Positions 23,335 through 32,237 of a stretch of 32,469 nt of DNA are shown piece by piece; the stretch's first letter is position 1, and each line of letters opens with the position of its first letter. The notes under the pieces were generated by a model. It saw only the letters and a list, made by a program, of their open reading frames with translations. It searched no databases and was not told where the DNA came from. The position numbers were made by a program, and so were the translations under genes. The DNA is from Paenibacillus sp. MMS18-CY102 (GTDB taxonomy: Bacteria; Bacillota; Bacilli; Paenibacillales; Paenibacillaceae), in assembly GCF_009789195.1 (NCBI RefSeq), contig NZ_WSTC01000045.1, positions 1 through 32,469 on the forward strand, given 5' to 3'.

Positions 23335-24774
23335 TCAGCTTAATTGAACCTTCTCTAGCTCGTCCATAAGCGCGGAACGGTTCGGATAAGCGAGTTGGAG
23401 CTGTTCGATTAACTTCCTCGCATGCACGCCCCCGCCTGCCTTTACGAGAAGACGGATAACGCCACACACCTTCTGGTATTGCTTGCGGTTTGTAGAATGA
23501 GCGGTTTCTTCCGTAATAAGCGTTGTAAACAACTGATAAACCTCTTCTGCATAATCATCCAGAAGGTACATGTAATAATCCTTGATCGATCCCTTTGATT
23601 GTCGAACATAGGCCATCAGCCTTTCCGTTTCGTTTTCTTCGACAAGTACACGGGTGTACAGGGAATCCGTTACCCAACCTCTGCTCTCGCTCTCTAATTG
23701 GTTTAACAGCTTATTACAGGCCTGCGCCCACTTATCCCCATCGTATAATTGTTTTAAACGAATGTAATAACCATACTCCCCGGAAAGAACGAATTGCTCA
23801 GCCAGTGCAATTTGAAGGTCCAACTGATGCGTTAATCCATAAATATCGTAACGATACCCCCTCCATTTGTTCACTAAACCCGGAAGCCGTTTCATTGTGT
23901 CCTGTTTTTCACCCTGCTCAGCCAAATACAATGCCTCTTCATACTGCTCATTTTCAATCGCATATTCAATGGCCATCTGGCGAAAAACCGTATACGCAAG
24001 ATTGCTCCGTAAATATTGCTGCGCAGCGTCTCCGCCATCAAATTTGAGGATAACCTGATAACGCAGCTCTGCAGCCTGCTCCGTGAAATAGTTGCTATAC
24101 GCGGAGCTGCCCCGCTCTTCAGCCTCTAATTGATCAATAAGGAAGCTCCAACGCTGCCTCTCTTCAGTAGTGCATATTAACAATGCCGCCGTTTCCAACA
24201 ACGATAGTTGCCAATCAGACCAGTCTTCTAAGCTAGGATCGCCAGCTTCTTTAAGCAATAATTGATAGATCGTTGCCTGATCCTTGCTTGGCATATTTGC
24301 CAACTGACTAACTGCCTGACTGATGAGGGCTAGGCACTCCTGAATTATTCCGCCTACAATGCCTCCCGAATCGTCGCATGCCTGCAGCAACTCTCCCATC
24401 TCATGCATAACACAAAGACTGATCTCAACTGCTCGAAGGGAATTTCCTTTCTCCGCCATTCCATCTGCTTTTTGTAATACTTTCTCAGCGCCTCCTACGG
24501 CGTAAGGAACATTCCGGTAGGTGACGAAACCATGTCTTTCCGCATATTTCTTAATTGACGCCCGAATTATTTTTTTATATTGCTGCATCCCTTCCTCGGA
24601 ATCGCCATCTGCGAACTTCAACGCAAGCGCTTGTTCGACTTCCTTAATTTCATTAGCTAAACCGGCAAGCAAGCTAACCAGTTCCTCTTTATTAAGCTTG
24701 GACAATTCGCCAGCTATGTTTTGCTTCTTAACAGGAGCAGCCGCTCCTGCCTTTTTAACATCAGCCTGCTTCAT
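23335..24774 (-). CDS. Conserved helical-repeat protein, DUF6880-like, unknown function
   Basis: This 479-residue, mostly alpha-helical cytoplasmic protein has no signal or membrane segment. It begins with a lysine/alanine-rich tail, then LSKLNKEELVSLLAGLA and the block KKYAERHGFVTYRNVPYAV. These resemble the C-terminal part of SWIM zinc-finger-associated and DUF6880 proteins ('L-x-K-x-E-L-x-x-L-L' followed by 'G-F-V-x-Y-R'). No SWIM zinc motif is present. The rest reads like TPR-type repeats (for example QYEEALYLAEQGEK). The start ATG 24774 has AGGT seven bases upstream; a GTG at 24792 has no such site. The promoter is at 24810-24838. Function unknown. Confidence 0.7.
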   Translation of the reverse strand: MKQADVKKAGAAAPVKKQNIAGELSKLNKEELVSLLAGLANEIKEVEQALALKFADGDSEEGMQQYKKIIRASIKKYAERHGFVTYRNVPYAVGGAEKVLQKADGMAEKGNSLRAVEISLCVMHEMGELLQACDDSGGIVGGIIQECLALISQAVSQLANMPSKDQATIYQLLLKEAGDPSLEDWSDWQLSLLETAALLICTTEERQRWSFLIDQLEAEERGSSAYSNYFTEQAAELRYQVILKFDGGDAAQQYLRSNLAYTVFRQMAIEYAIENEQYEEALYLAEQGEKQDTMKRLPGLVNKWRGYRYDIYGLTHQLDLQIALAEQFVLSGEYGYYIRLKQLYDGDKWAQACNKLLNQLESESRGWVTDSLYTRVLVEENETERLMAYVRQSKGSIKDYYMYLLDDYAEEVYQLFTTLITEETAHSTNRKQYQKVCGVIRLLVKAGGGVHARKLIEQLQLAYPNRSALMDELEKVQLS

Positions 24775-24809
24775 ATCACAACCTGCTTTCACGTTCCGTT
24801 TTAACCATA

Positions 24810-24838
24810 ATTCTAGCTACTGAGCCGGGGCCAAGCAA
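24810..24838 (-). promoter_or_regulatory. Sigma-A promoter of the DUF6880-like gene
   Basis: On the minus strand, TTGCTT (24838-24833) and TAGAAT (24815-24810) are separated by 17 bases, 36 bases upstream of the start codon. Confidence 0.6.
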
Positions 24839-24912
24839 TAGTAAAGTTCTGCACGGCTGCTCACGGTCCGCAACAGATTTGTTGAAGGAAAAATAGCTTC
24901 CACATATGCAAA

Positions 24913-24933
24913 ATGCACCCTCGGAGGGTGCAT
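24913..24933 (-). terminator. Terminator of the Cache-type chemoreceptor gene
   Basis: ATGCACCCTC pairs with GAGGGTGCAT in a compact stem, followed on the minus strand by TTTTGC. It lies six bases after the stop of the 24939-26972 gene. Confidence 0.75.
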
Positions 24934-24938
24934 CAACG

Positions 24939-26972
24939 TTATCTCGTCTTAAATTGCGCCAGCGACTGCTGCAGCTCCTGCGCCATATTGCTCAGATGTT
25001 CAGCTGAGTATGAAATCTCTTGCATGGAAACCGTCTGCTGCGCTGACCCCTCCGAAATGTCTCGGCTATGGCGGTAGGTGTTATCCGCCATATTCACGAT
25101 TTCTCCCATCGATGCCGTCACTTCCTCCGTTCCAGCTGACATCTCCTGCGATGCTGCGGACACTTCCTGGATTTGGTCAGATATCTCTTCGAACGTTTGC
25201 GAAATTCGATTGAAGATATTCCCTGCGGCATGGATGAGGCCCGAGCCTTTATCGACATCCAGCACGCCTTGGTTCATCGCCTGAACCGCCCTTGCTGTCG
25301 CCGCCTGCACTTCCCGAATCAAATTCGCAATATCTGCAGCGGAAGACGACGACAGCTCCGCAAGCTTCTTCACTTCATTCGCTACGACTGCAAACCCGCG
25401 GCCCTGCTCGCCCGCCCTAGCCGCTTCAATAGAAGCATTAAGCGACAATAGCTGGGTTTGGTTCGTAATGTCTGTAATAACCGCGACGATAGAGCCAATC
25501 TGCAGCGAATACGCTTCTAATGCCCGCATATCTTCCGCAGATTTCCCAACGGACTGATGGACCGACTTCATTTGTTCAACCGCTTCAGTTATCGCCAAGC
25601 GCCCCTTATGCACTTCCTGCAGCGAGCTAAAGGATGCCTCGGTCACGACCGACGAAGACTCTGCGATTCGCTGCACGCCGATTGCCATCTCGTTCATTGC
25701 AATGGACGTTTGCTCGGCGCCTTGCAATTGTACTTCGCCTGCGCCCAACACCTCTTGCGCCGACCCGACAATCCGGTTCGAGATGCCTAGCGAACCAGCT
25801 GCCGTAGCAGTTAGCTCTTCCGAAGAAGCAGCCACCTGCTCTGCTGCAAAGCTCGCTTTCCCTACGATATGAGTGAAAGAGTCCAACGTTTGGTTCATAT
25901 TATCGGCAAGCTGCCCTAGCTCATCCATCCGATTAATGGATAGGCGCGGTGTCAAATCGCCTTTCGCCAACTTTTTCACCACATTCGTGATTGCCGTGAT
26001 CGGTTTTACCATTCGCATCGAAATAAATAACGCAACGGCAGCTACGACAACCGCTGTAATGGCTGCCAGCCATATCGACACCTGGTTAGCCTTATGTACC
26101 GAAGCATACACCCCATCTACTGCCACGCTTGACACTAAACGCCAACCCGTCGATGGGATCCGGTCGTAGCTATTTTGCCGCTCGATTTCCTGCTCGTCCG
26201 TAATCGTATAGCGCCCTTTGTTTTCTTGCAAAACTGTCCGGTTAATCGCATCCACTTCACTTGGCGAAAACACTTCTTCGATATTTTTGCCCGCCTTAGC
26301 TGGGTCTGGATAGGTTAACAGCATGCCGCTTGGGGATATGAGATAGCCGAAGCCCGAATCTCCAATTTTGGTCGTCTTTGTGAAGGTGTCCAAGCTCGAG
26401 GTCGTTACTGAGCAGAATACACCGCCTAAATAATTGTCCTGCTTATCGAGAATTGGGACAAAAATAACGATTATCGGATGGCCGCTTGCCTTGCTGATGA
26501 GCAAATCGCTAATGATCGGCAGCTTAGCCGCTTTGGCTTGCTTTGTGTAATCACGGTCCGCCACAGATTCTTTCTGCATCGCCGTCGTAGTAGCCATATC
26601 ATGTTTATCGACGTAGACGTATTGCTCCACTTCTTTGTTCGCGGCTTCTAACTTCTTGAAGAAATCGATGACTGCCGGCACATTGCCACTCTTAACGTCG
26701 GCATTATTCGCAACCAACTCTTTCAAAAATGTAATCTGGCGCTGAATTGAATAATCCACCGCCGCTACATTGGCCGTCACGACCGCCTCTTCCTTGGCGT
26801 GAATCTCGTCGGTTACAACGTTCTTCAGATAATTCGAGAAAAAGATTGTACTGAACACCATCGGCACTAACGAAATTAGCAGGAAAATAACGATCATTCT
26901 CGCTTTGAATGACCGCAGCGCCAACTTGCTCACCCATGCGTTTATTTTGCTTTGCTTCCCCTTCGATTTCAT
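24939..26972 (-). CDS. Methyl-accepting chemotaxis protein with a dCache-type sensor
   Basis: This 677-residue chemoreceptor has membrane helix 1 at about 25-47 and a Cache-like sensor at about 50-295, outside the cell. That sensor includes the lines [18 protein letters not shown] and [18 protein letters not shown] that mark double-Cache domains binding small organic ligands. Helix 2 is at about 298-320, with HAMP at about 321-375. The cytoplasmic signalling domain has the hairpin tip [20 protein letters not shown] (512-531), which contacts CheA and CheW. ATG 26972 has GGAGGG ten bases upstream. A sigma-D-like promoter and a stem-loop lie in front of it. No frameshift is seen. Confidence 0.92.
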   Translation of the reverse strand: MKSKGKQSKINAWVSKLALRSFKARMIVIFLLISLVPMVFSTIFFSNYLKNVVTDEIHAKEEAVVTANVAAVDYSIQRQITFLKELVANNADVKSGNVPAVIDFFKKLEAANKEVEQYVYVDKHDMATTTAMQKESVADRDYTKQAKAAKLPIISDLLISKASGHPIIVIFVPILDKQDNYLGGVFCSVTTSSLDTFTKTTKIGDSGFGYLISPSGMLLTYPDPAKAGKNIEEVFSPSEVDAINRTVLQENKGRYTITDEQEIERQNSYDRIPSTGWRLVSSVAVDGVYASVHKANQVSIWLAAITAVVVAAVALFISMRMVKPITAITNVVKKLAKGDLTPRLSINRMDELGQLADNMNQTLDSFTHIVGKASFAAEQVAASSEELTATAAGSLGISNRIVGSAQEVLGAGEVQLQGAEQTSIAMNEMAIGVQRIAESSSVVTEASFSSLQEVHKGRLAITEAVEQMKSVHQSVGKSAEDMRALEAYSLQIGSIVAVITDITNQTQLLSLNASIEAARAGEQGRGFAVVANEVKKLAELSSSSAADIANLIREVQAATARAVQAMNQGVLDVDKGSGLIHAAGNIFNRISQTFEEISDQIQEVSAASQEMSAGTEEVTASMGEIVNMADNTYRHSRDISEGSAQQTVSMQEISYSAEHLSNMAQELQQSLAQFKTR

Positions 26973-27020
26973 TAACCTAAACCCTCCATATCAGATGTAC
27001 ATAAACATGTATTTAACTTA

Positions 27021-27037
27021 GCGAGTGTTTCACTCGC
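27021..27037 (-). promoter_or_regulatory. Stem-loop in the 5' leader of the chemoreceptor gene
   Basis: GCGAGTG and CACTCGC form a perfect 7-bp stem with a three-base loop, between the predicted sigma-D start and the ribosome site. It may stabilise the mRNA or tune translation; no partner is recognised. Confidence 0.4.
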
Positions 27038-27058
27038 ATCAAGTATGTTGCAGATTGC

Positions 27059-27085
27059 TTATCGCATCAGTGATTATACTAATTA
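27059..27085 (-). promoter_or_regulatory. Sigma-D-like (motility) promoter of the chemoreceptor gene
   Basis: On the minus strand, TAAT (27085-27082) and TGCGATAA (27066-27059) are separated by 15 bases. The sigma-D pattern is TAAA, 15 bases, GCCGATAA. Three of four and six of eight bases match. Chemoreceptor genes are typical sigma-D targets. Confidence 0.5.
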
Positions 27086-27352
27086 AATGTTAAATGAAAT
27101 CGATTTAAAAATTGATTTTTATGGGTTTAAGCTAATAGTTTGCTCACATTTGCCCCTCGGCGCAAAACGCACCCAAGCCCTGGCCGCATTCAGCCAGGGC
27201 TTACATCGCTATCCTATTCATGTGGATTCTAGCCAATGCACTTATAGTACAACACCGTCGCATGCAGCTCGCCATTAGCCGACTTGGCAAACGCCGGTAT
27301 GCGCCCAGCCTCTACATAGGCTGGAGCTACTGGGAGCAAAGCGATAAGAAAA
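27086..27352. other. Noncoding stretch with two extra hairpins
   Basis: The stretch holds AAGCCCTGGC/GCCAGGGCTT (27175-27202) and CCAGCC/GGCTGG (27305-27324), neither with a clear U-tract. An open minus-strand frame ending at a TAG at 27231-27229 encodes LPVAPAYVEAGRIPAFAKS and continues ANGELHATVLYYKCIG. It has no start or ribosome site and may be the remnant of a lost gene. Confidence 0.35.
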
Positions 27353-27378
27353 GCCCCCAACCATAAGCAGTTGGGGGC
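27353..27378 (-). terminator. Terminator of the GDSL hydrolase gene
   Basis: GCCCCCAAC and GTTGGGGGC form a perfect 9-bp stem, followed on the minus strand by TTTTCTTAT. It lies 15 bases after the stop codon. Confidence 0.88.
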
Positions 27379-27392
27379 GGCACTAGTTTTAT

Positions 27393-28079
27393 TTAATATT
27401 CGCTCGAAACAGCAGCCTCATCATAGGTTGAAGCATTTATTGTATACAGGATGTTATGATACATTCTTACGATCTCTTCTGCAATGGCCCGGTGGCCTTC
27501 CAAGTTCGGGTGAATAGGATTGCCGATTGGCCTTAGGTCCAGAAACCGTCCGTACCGATAGCCTTCGATCCAATCTTTCTCGTTGCCTCGGAACAACCGG
27601 TCTAAATCTAGCAAATGCACATTTTCCAACATCGCGATCCTTCGAATCGTTTTATTAATCATTTCGGTTACGGTCTCCATCACCCACCAGTTCGGGAATG
27701 GATTATAAAGCGTGCCAATCAGAATGGTCGTGCTCGGATGGGCAATTTGATTAATCATGTTCATCACGTTGTCGTATAGGCGCTCCGATGCTGCTTCTAA
27801 CCCCGATACTTTCCCCGTCAACAGCGGCAACGTATATTTGATAACGTCATTCCCGCCTATGATAATCGTTGCCAACCTAGGCTCTTCGCAGAACCGCTCC
27901 GTACTAACCGATAAAGAACGAAGCAATTTGCTAGACGTCCAGCCAGGCTTAGCATGCAGCTGCAGGTTAACCGGATTTGCTTGGGACAGCATGGTTTGAA
28001 CATGAATAGGGAAAGGCAATTCCTTTGTTTTTGGGCTGTGCCCGTACGTTATTGAGTCCCCCAGTGCTAAATAATTCAT
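27393..28079 (-). CDS. GDSL/SGNH-type hydrolase
   Basis: This is a 228-residue esterase or lipase-like hydrolase of the SGNH fold. The nucleophile Ser9 sits in GDSITYG, the oxyanion residues include Gly41-region 'KPGWTS' and Asn77 (GGND), and the C-terminal IHPNLEGH gives the Asp/His pair's histidine. There is no signal peptide, so it should act in the cytoplasm. The ATG at 28079 is preceded by TTGGAGGATCAGGGAACC; the upstream in-frame ATG at 28115 would begin before that site and add 12 atypical residues. Single gene. Substrate unknown. Confidence 0.85.
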   Translation of the reverse strand: MNYLALGDSITYGHSPKTKELPFPIHVQTMLSQANPVNLQLHAKPGWTSSKLLRSLSVSTERFCEEPRLATIIIGGNDVIKYTLPLLTGKVSGLEAASERLYDNVMNMINQIAHPSTTILIGTLYNPFPNWWVMETVTEMINKTIRRIAMLENVHLLDLDRLFRGNEKDWIEGYRYGRFLDLRPIGNPIHPNLEGHRAIAEEIVRMYHNILYTINASTYDEAAVSSEY

Positions 28080-28186
28080 GGTTCCCTGATCCTCCAACTG
28101 TATGCATTTATACAAATTTTATATCGGCAATATGCCATAATTTAGTGAATATATTATAGAGGATATTAACGATAATGTCTAATCGT

Positions 28187-28276
28187 GACTGTACAGGGAC
28201 CTAGCATACAGTCCGCTGATGCCAAGCGGCAAGAGGCCTGTATTCACCCCACACAGGCGAATCGCAGGCCTTTTTT
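28187..28276 (+). ncRNA. Candidate small RNA with three hairpins and a terminator
   Basis: Hairpins are GACTGT/ACAGTC (28187-28213), CCGCT/AGCGG (28213-28229) and AGGCCTG/CAGGCCT (28234-28271) followed by six T on the plus strand. Genes on both sides run on the minus strand, so this terminator serves neither. A -10-like GATAAT is at 28171-28176 with a weak -35. GCCTGT (28236-28241) can alternatively pair with ACAGGC (28253-28258), which would exclude the terminator stem. No known RNA family was recognised. Confidence 0.4.
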
Positions 28277-28291
28277 ACCCATTGCTTGCTC

Positions 28292-30415
28292 CTACAGCCT
28301 GAATCGCTCTACAAGTATCTGCAGCTGTCCCGCCATTACGGTGAGATGCGCGGATGATGCCGAGATTTCTTGCATGGAAGCCAGCTGCTGTTCCGTGGCT
28401 GCCGACACATTTTGCGTGCCAATCGCAGCCACCTGTGCTACATCAGCGATAGCCTCGATAGAATGCACAACCTGTTCCGCCCCTTCTGATATATGATGGG
28501 CAGCGGACGACACCTCATTAACCTCGCCATTCACTTCTTGAACCGAACGTTCAATTTCTGCAAAAAGGCTTCCGGCCGTATGGACAACCTCGATCCCCGT
28601 TCGAACTTCATCGGTTGCAGCGCGCATCGAATGATGCGCTTTGCCGATTTCATTGCGGATCGCCGTAATTAATGCCGCGATTTGGCCTGCAGACTGTGCA
28701 GACTGCTCCGCCAGCTTCTTCACTTCTTCCGCGACGACCGCAAAGCCGCGCCCTTCTTCACCCGCTCTAGCCGCCTCAATTGCCGCATTCAGCGACAGCA
28801 GGTTCGTCTGCTGCGACACTTCGTTAATCGCTTCTGTGATTTGGCCGATCTCTTGCGAAGCATCCGCTAGGCGCGTAACGATTAGGGATAAGCCATCGAC
28901 GGATTCGCTGATCGCCCCCATCTGCTCTACTGCAAGATGAATGGCGCGCCCGCCTTCCGTGGACTTATCCAAGGCTATTGTGGCCGTGTTAGAGACAGAT
29001 TGGGCACTCGCCGCAATTTGTTGGATTTTGGCTGATACATCGTGAATCGTTAACGCACTCTCTTCCACAATATTCACCTGATGGTTAGCCCCGCCTGCCA
29101 TCTGCTCCACAACGCCAGCAATATGTTCAGTGGCATGCGAACTCTGCTCCGCACTGGCGTTTAGTTGGTCAGAAGATGCCGCTAGCTGATGGGATGATTC
29201 TGTAATTTGGAGCAAAACAGCACGGAATGATTCGCCTACCCGATTAAAGCTGTCCGCGATAACTTGCAGCTCGTCTTTGGTCTGAATATCGGCACTAGCT
29301 GTCAGATCACCCTCCGCAAGCTTGCGTGAAGCCCGTTCGAGACTATAAACGACTTGCGTGATCGAATAATACAACGCGAAGAATAAGTATGCGGACAGCA
29401 GCACCGCTGCAACAGAGATGAACTGAATAAGCAGCATTTCTTGTGTACTTGCCGTCGCCTGATCTTGCAACCCCCGCTCCGTCCAATCGATCTGGCTATT
29501 CCATTGCCCGTAGAACTGCTTGGTTGCCGCCTCGGATGCCTTCAGCCATTCCTCATTGGCCATGAGCAGCTTGAACGGCAAGATTACCTTCGACTGAATA
29601 TCTTCTATTAAGCGTGCAGGGGCATCTTGCGCTTTCGTGCTGCCATCGCCACTCTGGCCAACAGCAGCGGATTGCTCGGCAATCACTTTCCATTCCTCAT
29701 TTACTGCATCTGTTTCCGAGGTGATTCTGCTTTTATCATCGCTGCTTATAATCGATTGGGTAAACACCCATTGCATCTCTGCCTGCAGGTTGCTCCACTT
29801 CAACAAAAGCGATGGAAATTGCCGTATGATTTCATTTTTCGCTTGGAACATGTCAGGCTGCGTGTCTAGATTAAGGCCCGTTGCGCTGCCTAATTGATTA
29901 GCCAAACTCACTACCTGGCTGATCAACTGCGTGTGAACGTTGGCGCTTTCGATCCGTTCCAGCTTCAACCCTTCTGCCCGCAGATGCTCCCATTCGCTGA
30001 GAAGCGCTGACCACGTCTCCTGCAAGGCTGGTTCTCCCTCCTGCTTCACGATGTACGGCTCAAGCGATTGGATGCTTTGTTCGATAGCTTGTTCAACCGG
30101 CTTTAACTGTTCATCATCCGATGGGTGCGCCCGCGCGGTTTCCTGAAGCGTTCGATGCTCGGCCAACGAGCCTAACAATTGGGAAGATATGCGCAATCCA
30201 TTCAGCGCATTGATTTGCTTTTGTACTTGGGATGCCGACTTATACGAGCTAAGTGCTGACCGTCCCGCCAGCAAGATTAATGGCAGCAGCACTACCAGCC
30301 CAATCAACATGAATTTACGCCAAAACGATAATCGGTTTAATACCGCTATTCCCGGCTTCAACCCTTTTGAATCCCATTTACGCAGCCAACCTTTAGAAGA
30401 AATCATATGTTTCAT
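28292..30415 (-). CDS. Methyl-accepting chemotaxis protein with a large non-Cache sensor
   Basis: This 707-residue chemoreceptor has membrane helix 1 at about 35-52, an all-helical extracytoplasmic region (53-325) and helix 2 at about 327-349. The helical region is rich in Gln and Glu and looks like a four-helix-bundle sensor, not a Cache domain. HAMP follows at about 350-403 with [17 protein letters not shown]. The signalling domain's hairpin tip is [20 protein letters not shown] (543-562). ATG 30415 lies seven bases after GAGGGG; another ATG three codons later is possible. The ligand is unknown. The terminator-like hairpin at 28234-28271 is oriented for the opposite strand, so no dedicated terminator was seen. 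Confidence 0.9.
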   Translation of the reverse strand: MKHMISSKGWLRKWDSKGLKPGIAVLNRLSFWRKFMLIGLVVLLPLILLAGRSALSSYKSASQVQKQINALNGLRISSQLLGSLAEHRTLQETARAHPSDDEQLKPVEQAIEQSIQSLEPYIVKQEGEPALQETWSALLSEWEHLRAEGLKLERIESANVHTQLISQVVSLANQLGSATGLNLDTQPDMFQAKNEIIRQFPSLLLKWSNLQAEMQWVFTQSIISSDDKSRITSETDAVNEEWKVIAEQSAAVGQSGDGSTKAQDAPARLIEDIQSKVILPFKLLMANEEWLKASEAATKQFYGQWNSQIDWTERGLQDQATASTQEMLLIQFISVAAVLLSAYLFFALYYSITQVVYSLERASRKLAEGDLTASADIQTKDELQVIADSFNRVGESFRAVLLQITESSHQLAASSDQLNASAEQSSHATEHIAGVVEQMAGGANHQVNIVEESALTIHDVSAKIQQIAASAQSVSNTATIALDKSTEGGRAIHLAVEQMGAISESVDGLSLIVTRLADASQEIGQITEAINEVSQQTNLLSLNAAIEAARAGEEGRGFAVVAEEVKKLAEQSAQSAGQIAALITAIRNEIGKAHHSMRAATDEVRTGIEVVHTAGSLFAEIERSVQEVNGEVNEVSSAAHHISEGAEQVVHSIEAIADVAQVAAIGTQNVSAATEQQLASMQEISASSAHLTVMAGQLQILVERFRL

Positions 30416-30868
30416 ACTCCTACCCCTCTTTATCTGCTAGTTCTTAAACTAAAATACATATAATTCATATTAGTTTACTTGGTTTTAAAGTTATCATGAT
30501 CCAATATTTGTGTCAACTATCTGATGTTAGATAAGTTTACAGTAGAAATCTAAATAACCCCAACTTCTATTAACAGCAGCCTGAATAGCAAGATTAACCT
30601 CCGTTTGTATGGTCATCGAGACAACACACCAACTGGTATAATTTGCTAAGTTTTTAATTGCAACGATTGTCCTTCAATTCTCGTTTAATAGGTACCTTGT
30701 TCAAATTAATTCTAGTTAACAGACAGAAAGCAAATCACAAAGAAGCGAGAAGAAACATACTAATTACTCCCAAAATGTTGTGGTAATTATTGATTATTTC
30801 CGTCATTATAAGGTTCAGTTATATTGGAAAAGAAATCAGCATTCATTTATGACACCCGGAGGAATAAC
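30416..30868. other. A/T-rich intergenic region between divergent genes
   Basis: About 450 bases with no coding signal. It contains an extended -10-like TGGTATAAT on the plus strand (30634-30642), which could start a leader of about 220 nt for the metalloprotease pair. No convincing -35 and no sigma-D site for the chemoreceptor were found. The strong GGAGG of the protease gene lies at its right end. Confidence 0.45.
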
Positions 30869-31471
30869 ATGAATACAAAGAAATTATTGGCTGGCTTTAT
30901 TTGCAGTATCGCATTACTCGGTGCCATTACTCCAACTGCCTCTGCTCACAACATCACGCCATCGACTGCATTCCGCTGGGAGCACGTAACCTACAATTCC
31001 TCTTATGGACATAACGTTGCAAGGATTCAATTTAACGACGATTACGCAAGTTCGAGTTGGAAGCCCTATACTACTCAAATGAGAGCAAATTGGAACACGA
31101 ACTCAAATAACTATGTAAACGCTGTAGCTTACGCATTTGGTTCTTCAAATGTTGATATGGCCAATAAAGCTAGCTGGCCAGCCGAGTGGGGAGCCAACAC
31201 GGTGGCCACTACACGAGTATTTAACGATGGTGTCGATGTCAGCTTTTCCACGGCAGCGATGAACTCAACTGATTATGCCCAGATATTCACTAACCCCGCC
31301 GCTGATGGATTAGGAAGTTTCATGATTACGTTAGTAGGAGGCCATGAACTTGGTCACGTATTCGGGTTAGGCCATCCACCAGACGGTACTGTTTCGATAA
31401 TGACACAAGGACAAACAAACTGGCAGGTTCCTCAGGCGCATGACAGAACTGATCTGGACTACTACTATTAG
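30869..31471 (+). CDS. Secreted metzincin-like zinc metalloprotease
   Basis: This 200-residue exported protein has a signal peptide (about 1-26, TASA before the cleavage point) and the extended zinc site HELGHVFGLGH at 159-169. That motif gives His159, His163 and His169 as ligands and Glu160 as catalytic base. The SIMTQG segment at 176-181 supplies the methionine turn (Met178) expected of metzincins. The mature protein of about 174 residues is just a catalytic domain with no propeptide of usual size, as in small snapalysin- or matrixin-like enzymes. ATG 30869 has GGAGG seven bases upstream; the open frame reaches back to 30824 but lacks a site there. The codons are visibly richer in A/T than in the rest of the window. 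It is followed after 13 bases by a lipoprotein gene. Confidence 0.85.
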   Translation: MNTKKLLAGFICSIALLGAITPTASAHNITPSTAFRWEHVTYNSSYGHNVARIQFNDDYASSSWKPYTTQMRANWNTNSNNYVNAVAYAFGSSNVDMANKASWPAEWGANTVATTRVFNDGVDVSFSTAAMNSTDYAQIFTNPAADGLGSFMITLVGGHELGHVFGLGHPPDGTVSIMTQGQTNWQVPQAHDRTDLDYYY

Positions 31472-31484
31472 GAGGCAATCGAAA

Positions 31485-32195
31485 ATGAAACTAACTAAAC
31501 GAAGTGGCCTTATTATTACAGGAGCACTTATCATGGGGCTGGCTTTAACCGGCTGTTCTGCTGGAGATGGCACAGACGCTAATAAAAATATCACCTCACC
31601 TAATGTAGTTAAAACGAGTACTGCCACAGACAATGGAATTGTTAAATATAATACGAATCCCGATGTCAGCTCAAAAGTCATTGGATCGGAACTATTCAAA
31701 GGATACCGTTTGCCAATTAAATCGCTTAGCCAACTTACCGAAAAGGCCGATCTCATCGTTATTGGAACAGTAGTGGATGAAGGTAAAATCGTCAAGGTCT
31801 CGATGTCTGATGGCCAGAGTACTGATCCGCTACAAGCCAAACTAGAGAGCACAGGCGGAGAGTTCAGCTTCGATACGGCTCAACAAACGATTAAAATCCA
31901 TGAAGTTCTGTACGGAGATCCTGAACTAAAAGAAATTACCTATAGCCAGCTTGGCGTTATCGGCAATGATGATGGCCAGACGAAAGTGAAACAGAATAAG
32001 AAATATCTATTCGTGCTCAAAAAAGACCCTATCAGGGATGTGTATGCTTCTGTTTCATTCGAAGAAGGCTTATACCAAGTTGACGATAACGACAAAGTGA
32101 AATCCCTGTCCGCAAATCTTGAATTGTCCAAATACGATACTCTGGATCTAAAAACCCTCAAAGACGATCTCAAAAAAGCAAAGAAGGCAAAATAA
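31485..32195 (+). CDS. Lipoprotein paired with the metalloprotease
   Basis: This 236-residue lipoprotein has the lipobox ALTGC with cysteine at residue 24, then a Thr/Asn/Ser-rich tether of about 60 residues. The globular part contains KADLIVIGTVVDEGKIV and TIKIHEVLYGDPELKEITY. That 'A-D-L-I-V-x-G-x-V ... V-x-x-V-L-x-G-x-x-x-x-x-I' pattern occurs in several uncharacterised secreted proteins. The C-terminus is lysine-rich. ATG 31485 has AGGAGG nine bases upstream; the open frame back to 31440 overlaps the protease and is rejected. It forms an operon with the protease. It might hold, inhibit or assist that enzyme on the cell surface, which is inference from position. Confidence 0.78.
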   Translation: MKLTKRSGLIITGALIMGLALTGCSAGDGTDANKNITSPNVVKTSTATDNGIVKYNTNPDVSSKVIGSELFKGYRLPIKSLSQLTEKADLIVIGTVVDEGKIVKVSMSDGQSTDPLQAKLESTGGEFSFDTAQQTIKIHEVLYGDPELKEITYSQLGVIGNDDGQTKVKQNKKYLFVLKKDPIRDVYASVSFEEGLYQVDDNDKVKSLSANLELSKYDTLDLKTLKDDLKKAKKAK

Positions 32196-32204
32196 TAATT
32201 CCGC

Positions 32205-32234
32205 ATAAAAAAGCCCCGCCGATGGCGAGGGCTT
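32205..32234 (+). terminator. Terminator of the protease-lipoprotein operon, U-tract cut by the IS
   Basis: AAAAAAGCCCCGCC pairs with GGCGAGGGCTT (one bulge, loop GAT), 10 bases after the stop. The expected T-run is only CTT before the IS end begins at 32238. Confidence 0.75.
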
Positions 32235-32237
32235 CAG

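Noticed and set aside
27229-27352. Open minus-strand frame ending at 27229 that could be a small gene.
   Set aside because: No start codon with a ribosome site; it runs back into the terminator and coding region of the GDSL hydrolase. At most a gene remnant.
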